A stretch of 10,620 nucleotides of DNA from an uncultured Clostridia bacterium (GTDB taxonomy: Bacteria > Bacillota > Clostridia > UMGS1883). A program made the translations under genes and the position numbers. The notes below the pieces were generated by a model that saw nothing but the letters and a program-made list of their open reading frames with translations, was not told where the DNA came from and did no database searches. The first letter of the stretch is position 1, and every line of letters starts with the position of its first letter. The stretch covers positions 1-10,620 of the forward strand of contig CAKSFM010000030.1 of the NCBI GenBank assembly GCA_934454525.1. The letters are read 5' to 3'. Positions 5,101-10,620 of this stretch are shown here, in pieces.

Positions 5101-7083
5101 ATGGCAAAGAAGAATTACGGAAATGAAAGCATAACGGCGCTTAAGGGCGCCGACCGTGTGCGCAAGCGCCCCGGAGTTATATTCGGCTCGGACGGAATCG
5201 AGGGTTGCGAGCACAGCGTTTTTGAGATAATATCCAATTCAATAGACGAAGCAAAGGAAGGCTACGGAAAGGTTATCGAGGTCACGCGCTTTACGGATAA
5301 TTCCGTTGAAGTTAAGGACTATGGGCGCGGAATCCCGCTTGGCTGGAATCCGAAAGAGGAAAAGTACAACTGGGAGCTTGTGTTCTGCGAGCTTTATGCA
5401 GGCGGAAAATATGACAAGGGCGAAAGTGAAAGCTATCTGTACTCGCTCGGTCTTAACGGACTCGGACTTTGCGCAACGCAGTACAGCGCGGAATACATGG
5501 ATGTAACAGTGTGCCGCGACGGCTATGAGCATAAGCTGTATTTCGAAAAGGGAGAAAACGTCGGCGGACTTTACAAGGAAGAAAAAAAGTACCGCAGCAC
5601 GGGCAGCGTTATCAAATGGCGCCCCGATTTGCAGGTTTTCACCGATATTAATATTCCCGTTGAGTTTTTCTGCGAATCGCTTAAAAGGCAGGCGGTTGTC
5701 AACGCCGGAATCACATTCAAGCTCACATATCACGAGAGCGGCGGCGTTCAAAAATTCGAGTATTGTTACGAAAACGGAATCGTAGACTATATCAACGAAA
5801 TCTGCCCCGACAACGAAAAAAGGCTCTGCGGTACCGCCTTTTACGAGGGTGAGCGCGTCGGGCGCGACCGTGCCGATATGAAAGATTATAAGGTTAAGCT
5901 CAGCGCCGCATGGACATTTTCAAACGATATTCAGCTCATCGAATACTATCACAACTCCAGCTTCCTTGAGCACGGCGGCGCACCCGACAAGGCGGCAAGA
6001 AGCGCGTTTGTGAGCGCCGTTGATTCCTATCTGCGTCAGAATAACAAGTATACGAAAAATGAAGCAAAAATAACCTTTAATGATATATCGGACAGTCTTG
6101 TGCTTGTCACAAATTGCTTTTCAACCGTAGTAAGCTATGAAAATCAGACGAAGAAAAGCATCACGAACAAATTCATTCAGGAAGCGATGACGGAATTTCT
6201 TAAGCATAATCTTGAAATATTCTTTATCGAAAACCGCCCCGAGGCGGAGCGTGTGTGCAATCAGATTCTGCTAAACAAGCGCAGCCGTGAAACGGCGGAA
6301 CGCACACGCACAAACATGAAGAAAAAGCTGATGGGCAGCATTGATGTTACGAACCGCGTTCAGAAATTTGTTGACTGCCGCACAAAGGACATTTCGCGCC
6401 GCGAGCTTTATATCGTTGAGGGCGACAGTGCACTCGGCGCCTGCAAGCTCGGGCGTGACGCGGATTTTCAGGCGATAATTCCCGTCCGCGGAAAAATTCT
6501 CAACTGCCTTAAGGCGGACTTTCAGAAGGTTTTCAAAAACGATATTATAACAGACCTGCTTAAGGTTATGGGTTGCGGAGTTGAAATTAACTCAAAGCAT
6601 AATAAGGACGTAAACTCCTTCGATATCGGAAACCTGCGCTGGGATAAGATAATAATCTGCACCGACGCCGATGTTGACGGATTCCAGATACGAACACTGA
6701 TACTCACCATGCTTTACCGCCTTGTGCCCACGCTTATCCGTGAGGGAAAGGTCTTTATTGCGGAATCTCCGCTGTTTGAAATAGTTTACAAGGATGTTTC
6801 CTACTTTGCGTATACCGAAAAGGAAAAGACGGAAATTCTTGCAAAGCTGCCGGAAAAAGGCGTGTCGATTCAGCGCAGCAAGGGTCTCGGCGAAAATCAA
6901 CCCGACATGATGTGGCAAACGACAATGAATCCCGAAACGCGCCGCCTGATAAAGGTTATGCCCGATGAGGCTGAGAAAACGGCGCAGGTATTTGATTTGC
7001 TTCTCGGAGACAATCTTCAGGGAAGAAAGGATTTTATTGCAGAACACGGAAAGGATTATATCGAGCTTACCGATATAAGCTGA
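5101..7083 (+). CDS. Divergent type IIA topoisomerase subunit B (GyrB/ParE-like)
   Basis: This 660-residue protein has all parts of a type IIA topoisomerase B subunit, which binds ATP and joins with a GyrA/ParC partner to pass one DNA duplex through another. The GHKL ATPase keeps Glu42 and Asn46 (VFEIISNSIDEA), Asp73 (KDYGRGIP) and the QTK loop (349-351). The usual SGGLHGVG reads SLGLNGLG at 115-122. In the Toprim domain EGDSAGG reads EGDSALG, keeping Glu440, and TDADVDG is intact (Asp522, Asp524, Asp526). RSKGLGENQPDMMWQTTM and the end FIAEHGKDYIELTDI are ParE-like. GGAGGG lies four bases before the start, 17 bases after folD. No A subunit follows; the next gene is a DnaD protein. It could be the organism's topoisomerase IV B subunit or an extra paralogue, and sequence alone does not decide. 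Confidence 0.9.
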   Translation: MAKKNYGNESITALKGADRVRKRPGVIFGSDGIEGCEHSVFEIISNSIDEAKEGYGKVIEVTRFTDNSVEVKDYGRGIPLGWNPKEEKYNWELVFCELYAGGKYDKGESESYLYSLGLNGLGLCATQYSAEYMDVTVCRDGYEHKLYFEKGENVGGLYKEEKKYRSTGSVIKWRPDLQVFTDINIPVEFFCESLKRQAVVNAGITFKLTYHESGGVQKFEYCYENGIVDYINEICPDNEKRLCGTAFYEGERVGRDRADMKDYKVKLSAAWTFSNDIQLIEYYHNSSFLEHGGAPDKAARSAFVSAVDSYLRQNNKYTKNEAKITFNDISDSLVLVTNCFSTVVSYENQTKKSITNKFIQEAMTEFLKHNLEIFFIENRPEAERVCNQILLNKRSRETAERTRTNMKKKLMGSIDVTNRVQKFVDCRTKDISRRELYIVEGDSALGACKLGRDADFQAIIPVRGKILNCLKADFQKVFKNDIITDLLKVMGCGVEINSKHNKDVNSFDIGNLRWDKIIICTDADVDGFQIRTLILTMLYRLVPTLIREGKVFIAESPLFEIVYKDVSYFAYTEKEKTEILAKLPEKGVSIQRSKGLGENQPDMMWQTTMNPETRRLIKVMPDEAEKTAQVFDLLLGDNLQGRKDFIAEHGKDYIELTDIS

Positions 7084-7116
7084 AAAACCTTTTTTCATGC
7101 TGATATTCTAAAAAGC

Positions 7117-7145
7117 TGTACATCCTTGTATTTTTATGTTATAAT
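7117..7145 (+). promoter_or_regulatory. Extended -10 promoter of the DnaD-DnaC unit
   Basis: TGTACA (7117-7122) and TATAAT (7140-7145) are 17 bases apart, and TG at 7137-7138 gives an extended -10. The dnaD start codon lies 32 bases beyond. The ribosome binding site there is weak (GGA near 7169). This separates the replication genes from the preceding topoisomerase operon. Confidence 0.7.
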
Positions 7146-7177
7146 AAATAAAAGATTCAAAGAAAGCTGGAATTTAC

Positions 7178-8176
7178 ATGGCAACTTTCTCGAACCGGCA
7201 GATGAGTGTTCCCGTTCCGGTTGAATTTATAAATAAATATATGATAAACGCCAATGCGACCTATGTTAAGGTTTATCTTTACGGTCTTGCAAAATGCTGT
7301 GAGCCTGACGCAGATGTTACAAACGCGTCCATTGCCGAAGCGCTTGACATTCTTGAAACGGATGTTACAAAGGCATGGCGTTACTGGAAAAAAGTCGGAC
7401 TTGTGAGCACGGCAGGAAAAGACAGGCTTATATTCGAACCTGTTATTACAGACTCCGAAGAGCCGCCGAAAAAGAAAACCTCCGATGAAAATGCTGCCGC
7501 ACCTGCTGAGGAAAAACCGCAGCACAAGCGCGCAACCATGAGCGACGTTTCCGCGGCAATGAAAATTAATCCGCAAATCAGGGATACTATTTCTATGGCT
7601 GAACAAATTTTGAAAAAAACGCTGTCGCAGCGCGAAATAACTGCCATTTACAATTATATGGACTGGTACGCAATGAGCGGCGAACTGGTTCTTTCGCTCC
7701 TTGAATACTGCGTATCCATAGAAAAAACGAGCTTTGCATATATTGACAAGGTCGCCGAAAGCTGGCACGAGCAGGGTGTTGATTTTGCCGCGGCAGGGAA
7801 AATAATAAACAGAGCCGCCAAGGAAAACAGAATGCAGAATAAATGCAAAAAAATCTTCGGGATTGACAGGGCGCTGTCAACTTCCGAAGCAAAATACATA
7901 TCCTCATGGGTTTCCGAGCTTAATATGAGCGAAACGATGATAAAAGCGGCGTTTGAGCGAACCGTGAATAACACCGGAAAGCTTTCGCTGCCTTATATGA
8001 ACACGATTCTGCGGTCATGGCATGACAAAGGGATTAAAACCGCCGCGCAGCTCGAGCAAAAGGATCCGGCAAAGCCGTCCGTGCGCAAGAGCACACATCA
8101 GGGCAGCTATGAGCTGGACGATATGGCTGCGATTGAACGCAGAATGAGACTTGAAAAGCAGAAAAACCGTATGTAA
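7178..8176 (+). CDS. DnaD domain-containing replication initiation protein
   Basis: A 332-residue protein with the DnaD/DnaB architecture of Firmicutes primosomal proteins, which remodel origin DNA and help load the replicative helicase. Residues 1-90 look like a winged-helix domain (YVKVYLYGLAKC, then VTKAWRYWKKVGLV). A charged Pro/Glu/Lys linker covers about 90-130. Two DnaD-type helical domains follow, each ending in the family's aromatic signature: YIDKVAESWHEQGV at about 187-200 and YMNTILRSWHDKGIKT at about 272-287. The C-terminal tail is basic. The product is soluble with no membrane segment. The next gene encodes a DnaC/DnaI-like ATPase, which supports a role in helicase loading. It may be the chromosomal DnaD itself or a DnaB(Bacillus)-like relative; a prophage origin is less likely because no phage genes are nearby. 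Confidence 0.9.
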   Translation: MATFSNRQMSVPVPVEFINKYMINANATYVKVYLYGLAKCCEPDADVTNASIAEALDILETDVTKAWRYWKKVGLVSTAGKDRLIFEPVITDSEEPPKKKTSDENAAAPAEEKPQHKRATMSDVSAAMKINPQIRDTISMAEQILKKTLSQREITAIYNYMDWYAMSGELVLSLLEYCVSIEKTSFAYIDKVAESWHEQGVDFAAAGKIINRAAKENRMQNKCKKIFGIDRALSTSEAKYISSWVSELNMSETMIKAAFERTVNNTGKLSLPYMNTILRSWHDKGIKTAAQLEQKDPAKPSVRKSTHQGSYELDDMAAIERRMRLEKQKNRM

Positions 8177-8232
8177 AAAAGCTTATTATAAAAGATTGCC
8201 TGCATGAAATAGGAATACGGCAGTTTTTTGTC

Positions 8233-8253
8233 ATTGCGTTTTACGCAATTTTG
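8233..8253 (+). other. Hairpin in the leader before the DnaC-like gene
   Basis: ATTGCG and CGCAAT pair around TTTTA and are followed by a short T run, 12 bases before the ribosome binding site AGGGGTGAT. It resembles a weak terminator or attenuator within the 101-base gap between the dnaD-like and dnaC-like genes. The T run is too short for confident termination, so partial read-through is expected if it acts at all. Confidence 0.3.
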
Positions 8254-8277
8254 CACAAATTAAAAGGGGTGATATGC

Positions 8278-9270
8278 ATGGCGGAATCGCTGTATACGCG
8301 TGCCGCAAAAATAGTTGCAGAACGCAAAGCAAAGCGCGAAGCAGAGCTTAACAGGCGCAAAAACGAGGTTTTTTCGCGCGTTCCGCGCATTTTTGAGATT
8401 GAATCCGAGCTTGACCGCTACGGGATAAGAATGCTGCGCGCCATTGCGGACGGAAAATGCAGCGAAATAAGCGCTGCGGCAGGAATTATGGAGGAAAACA
8501 AGCGTTATATCGAGGAACGCAACCGTTTGCTCGCCGAAAACGGATACGCGGCGGACTATCTTGACCCTGCCCCCCACTGCCCTCTCTGCAGTGACACTGG
8601 CTTTGCGGACGGGAAGCTCTGCACGTGCATGACGCGCGAAATGACGCGTTTTGCCCTCAGTGAAGCGAATCTTTCCGAAGCGCTCGCAGACCAGACATTT
8701 GACAAGTTCAGCCTTGATTATTACAGCGATGAATATGTTGAGGAATACGGCTGCTCTCCGCGCGAAAATATGAGCGCCATTTTAAACGAATGTAAGGAAT
8801 TTGTCCGCGATTTCAGAAACCGCACGGATAATCTTCTTTTCTGCGGCGGCTGCGGTCTTGGGAAAACCTTTCTTTCCTCCGCCATCGCAAATGCGCTGCT
8901 TGAAAAAGGCGTTGACGTGCTTTATGTCAGCAGCAACGCGCTTTTCCCGATTCTTGAGGATATGCACTTCGGGCGCGAAGTTTCGGAGCGCTCGGACTAT
9001 ATTGTAAATAAAATTTCCGAATGTGAGCTTTTAATTCTGGACGATCTCGGCAGCGAATTTGTGACGCAGTTTACTTGCGCGGAGCTGTTCGGCATAATCA
9101 ACAGCCGCCTGCTTTCGGGGCGCAAAATGATAATATCAACGAATCTGAACCGCGCAATGCTTGCAAAAATTTATACCGACAGGATTGCGTCGCGCATAAG
9201 CGGCAGCTTCGGAATGCTGGAATTTCTGGGCAGCGACATACGCAAGCTGAAAAAGCTCGGCAATATTTAG
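8278..9270 (+). CDS. DnaC/IstB-type AAA+ ATPase, putative replicative helicase loader
   Basis: A 330-residue ATPase of the DnaC/DnaI family. Residues 1-95 are a charged helical region likely to bind a partner. Next comes a cysteine cluster, Cys101-x2-Cys104 and Cys115-x-Cys117, a possible zinc site as in DnaI-like loaders. The AAA+ core has Walker A GGCGLGKT at 190-197 with Lys196, Walker B LLILDDLG with Asp255 and Asp256, sensor I IISTNL, and DRIASRISG with the arginine-rich box. The start at 8278 is fixed by AGGGGTGAT (8265-8273); an upstream in-frame ATG at 8251 has no such site. Its pairing with a DnaD protein and the lack of a nearby istA transposase argue for a primosomal loader rather than an IS21 IstB. 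The stop codon overlaps the next gene's ribosome binding site. Confidence 0.92.
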   Translation: MAESLYTRAAKIVAERKAKREAELNRRKNEVFSRVPRIFEIESELDRYGIRMLRAIADGKCSEISAAAGIMEENKRYIEERNRLLAENGYAADYLDPAPHCPLCSDTGFADGKLCTCMTREMTRFALSEANLSEALADQTFDKFSLDYYSDEYVEEYGCSPRENMSAILNECKEFVRDFRNRTDNLLFCGGCGLGKTFLSSAIANALLEKGVDVLYVSSNALFPILEDMHFGREVSERSDYIVNKISECELLILDDLGSEFVTQFTCAELFGIINSRLLSGRKMIISTNLNRAMLAKIYTDRIASRISGSFGMLEFLGSDIRKLKKLGNI

Positions 9271-9281
9271 GGGTGATTGAC

Positions 9282-9584
9282 TTGAAAAGCACACAGGAGC
9301 TTCTCCGTGAGCATATTGACAAAATGGAGCGCGCAATAATCGCGCTCGCCATGTCGGAGGATAATGCGATAACACTGCTTGAGGACTGCAAACGCGGTCT
9401 CGGCGGCGCGGCTTCTCCGGCGGATGAAAATGCGCAGCTTTACAGCGCTGCCGTTTATAACGCGCTTGCCGCAATTAATACCGCGCCGCTTCAGACGCGC
9501 CCGAACAGGCAGCTCACCGATGCCGTCACGGACGCTAAGGAGGAGCTTAAGGCAATACTTGAATATATCCTTGACGAAAACTAA
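9282..9584 (+). CDS. 100-residue helical protein of unknown function, TTG start
   Basis: I do not recognise this family. The TTG at 9282 is taken as the start because AGGGGTGAT (9269-9277), the same site used by the upstream ATPase gene, lies four bases before it; the first in-frame ATG (9324) would remove the N-terminal helix and has no such site. The product is mostly helix-forming: STQELLREHIDKMERAIIALAM, a central Gly/Ala-rich break (GLGGAASPADE), another helix around AVYNALAAIN, and a C-terminal amphipathic helix AKEELKAILEYIL. No signal peptide, membrane segment or metal motif is seen. Tight linkage to the helicase-loader gene suggests a shared transcript and perhaps a replication-related role, but that is inference only. 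Confidence 0.75.
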   Translation: MKSTQELLREHIDKMERAIIALAMSEDNAITLLEDCKRGLGGAASPADENAQLYSAAVYNALAAINTAPLQTRPNRQLTDAVTDAKEELKAILEYILDEN

Positions 9585-9625
9585 AAAACAGTAGTGCAAA
9601 AGCACGGCTTCAATAAAGATGTTAT

Positions 9626-9663
9626 TTCCGTAAGACTAAAAAGTCTTGCGGAATTTCTTTTTT
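9626..9663 (+). terminator. Rho-independent terminator of the replication gene unit
   Basis: TTCCGTAAGACT (9626-9637) pairs with AGTCTTGCGGAA (9642-9653) around an AAAA loop; the single non-Watson-Crick pair is a U-G wobble. A T-rich run follows (9654-9663). It lies 42 bases after the 100-residue gene and closes the unit. The 9664-9749 stretch beyond it shows no gene. Confidence 0.9.
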
Positions 9664-9773
9664 AACTAATTTTCATTAAATTATTGAATTTATATCCTTG
9701 TTGTGGTAGGAGTTATACTGTAAAGGGTGAATCTCATAACACCTAATACTGGAGTGGTATAATATAAATAGAG

Positions 9774-9802
9774 TCGACAAACACCCAAAAATCTGATATA
9801 AT
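9774..9802 (+). promoter_or_regulatory. Promoter of the IS3 transposase
   Basis: TCGACA (9774-9779, five of six matches to the -35 consensus) and TATAAT (9797-9802) are 17 bases apart. CTGAT and ATCAG (9793-9797 and 9805-9809) form an inverted repeat around the -10. The orfA ribosome binding site is GAGGG near 9813. Confidence 0.7.
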
Positions 9803-9824
9803 AAATCAGAAAGAGGGAAAGAAA

Positions 9825-10100
9825 ATGTCAAAGTACAGCAAAGAATTTAAAGAGGAAGCGTTAAAACTGTCCGATGAAATAGGAGTCAAGAAGGCAGCAC
9901 TGCAATTAGGATTGCAATACTACACGCTTGCGGATTGGAGAAAAGCTCGTAAGTATGCAAAAAAGCATACTGTGGTTCTGACAGAAAATGAAGCTAATGC
10001 AAAAATATGCGAGCTTGAACGTGAAAACGCAGAGCTTCGTCAAGCAAATGAAATATTAAAGGATGCTCTCGGTTTTTTCGCAAAAGACCGGAAGAGGTAA
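9825..10100 (+). CDS. IS3-family transposase OrfA (helix-turn-helix protein)
   Basis: The 91-residue protein opens with MSKYSKEFKEEALKL, typical of the HTH_Tnp_1 domain that binds the element's ends. A helix-turn-helix follows (GVKKAALQLGLQYYTLADWRK). Residues 52-82 form a leucine-zipper-like coiled coil (ICELERENAELRQANEILK), used in IS3 elements to form OrfA and OrfAB multimers. It ends ALGFFAKDRKR at TAA 10098-10100. The slippery T TTT TTC run over Phe-Phe near the end allows ribosomes to shift into orfB and make the OrfAB transposase; OrfA alone usually acts as a regulator. Confidence 0.93.
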   Translation: MSKYSKEFKEEALKLSDEIGVKKAALQLGLQYYTLADWRKARKYAKKHTVVLTENEANAKICELERENAELRQANEILKDALGFFAKDRKR

Positions 10101-10620
10101 AAACAGCTGAAAGGCATATATTTATTTTGAAATACAAAAATAGATACGCAGTAAAATTAATGTGCAAAGTCTTAAAAATCAGCGAATCCGGATATTACAG
10201 GTGGCTGAAAAACAAGGACAAGCCTTCCAAACGTCATCTTCTTCTGGTCAAAATAAATGAAATCTTATCCGAACATCCGGATAATGCGAATTACGGATAT
10301 GACCGCATACATAAAGCATTAGAAATACGCGGGATTAAAGTGAGCCGAAATACCGTATACCGTGCCATGAAAGACGGAAATTTAATCCACAAAGCAAGGA
10401 AGCCGCACGGTATAACAAAGGCAAGCACAGAGATACAGGATAAAGAAAATTTAATAAAACGTGATTTTACGGCAGATAAACCTGTAAAAAAACTATTAAC
10501 AGATATTACAGAGGTTCAATGTTTAGACGGCAAATTATATATTTCACCGATAATGGATTGCTATAACGGAGAAATACTTACCGTTGAAATGCGCGACAAT
10601 ATGAAAAAAGAATTATGCAT
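10052..10620 (+). CDS. IS3-family transposase OrfB, partial (DDE integrase core)
   Basis: This frame is open from 10052 to the window end and lies in the -1 frame relative to orfA, overlapping its last 49 bases. It has no good start codon of its own in the overlap (TTG 10127 and ATG 10160 are weak candidates), so it is probably expressed as an OrfAB fusion. Recognisable parts are YAVKLMCKVLKISESGYYRW, the HTH_21 segment with NYGYDRIHKALE and VSRNTVYRAMK, and the beginning of the rve/DDE domain, LLTDITEV, with the first catalytic Asp at 10502-10504. The second Asp and the Glu lie outside the window. No premature stop or frameshift is seen, so the copy may be intact. Confidence 0.88.
10073..10079 (+). 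promoter_or_regulatory. Programmed -1 frameshift site (slippery heptamer)
   Basis: T TTT TTC in the orfA frame (Gly-Phe-Phe) has the X XXY YYZ form needed for a -1 slip. It lies inside the overlap of orfA and orfB, before the orfA stop at 10098. No strong downstream stem-loop is evident. Confidence 0.65.

Larger units (their letters stand above)
9750..10620 (+). mobile_element. IS3-family insertion sequence, right end outside the window
   Basis: The orfA-orfB pair with a -1 frameshift is the standard IS3-family arrangement. The left end is uncertain. TGGAGTGG at 9750 is a plausible tip, as IS3 family ends begin with TG, but the matching right repeat is beyond the window, so neither terminal repeats nor a target duplication can be checked. 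The element is more AT-rich than the neighbouring genes. It inserted downstream of a terminator, so no host gene appears to be broken. Confidence 0.8.

Noticed and set aside
7076..7101. Terminator after the topoisomerase gene
   Set aside because: The possible stem is only A/T pairs (TGAAAAA/TTTTTCA) or a short one overlapping the stop codon, too weak to call.
8278..9270. IstB of an IS21 element
   Set aside because: No istA transposase or terminal repeats are nearby, the protein has a DnaI-like cysteine cluster, and it follows a DnaD gene.
9075..9281. A longer N-terminus for the 100-residue gene
   Set aside because: The extension lies inside the ATPase gene in another frame, whereas TTG 9282 has a strong ribosome binding site.

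Overview
The window looks like a chromosomal segment from an endospore-forming member of the Clostridia, probably an Oscillospiraceae/Ruminococcaceae-type anaerobe. This rests on a germination protease gene, a DUF6514 gene, a DnaD-domain protein paired with a DnaC/DnaI-like ATPase, consistent AGGAG or AGGGGTGAT ribosome binding sites, and a moderate GC content (judged by eye, not computed) with AT-rich spacers. The taxonomic call is an inference from gene content.

Left part (1-2110). A tandem repeat of about 101-102 bp, with nested palindromes, runs in from the window edge and stops at 230. Three genes follow on the minus strand. They are gpr (spore protease), a 57-residue acidic protein of unknown function translationally coupled just upstream of gpr, and further upstream a DUF6514 gene. 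Between the 57-residue gene and the DUF6514 gene lies a non-coding element of about 310 bp (1460-1770). It has long terminal inverted repeats and an internal perfect 15-bp hairpin, and looks like a MITE that may also end DUF6514 transcription.

Middle part (2111-7083). A spacer with a likely divergent promoter pair separates DUF6514 from a plus-strand operon: ygiQ-type radical SAM gene, folD, and a divergent type IIA topoisomerase B subunit. ygiQ and folD overlap by 86 bases. The topoisomerase gene follows folD after 17 bases and has no A-subunit partner in the window.

Right part (7084-9663). A second plus-strand unit has its own extended -10 promoter. It encodes a DnaD-domain replication protein, a DnaC/IstB-type AAA+ ATPase (putative helicase loader) and a 100-residue protein of unknown function that starts with TTG. 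A strong rho-independent terminator closes it. The first two are expected to act in primosome assembly and helicase loading.

Right edge (about 9750-10620). An IS3-family insertion sequence starts here and is cut by the window end. It has orfA, a T TTT TTC slippery heptamer, and orfB in the -1 frame as far as the first catalytic Asp. Its base composition is more AT-rich than the host genes. No defence system, CRISPR array, tRNA or rRNA was seen. The least explained items are the structured repeat array, the MITE-like element, the small gpr-linked protein and the unpaired topoisomerase B subunit.
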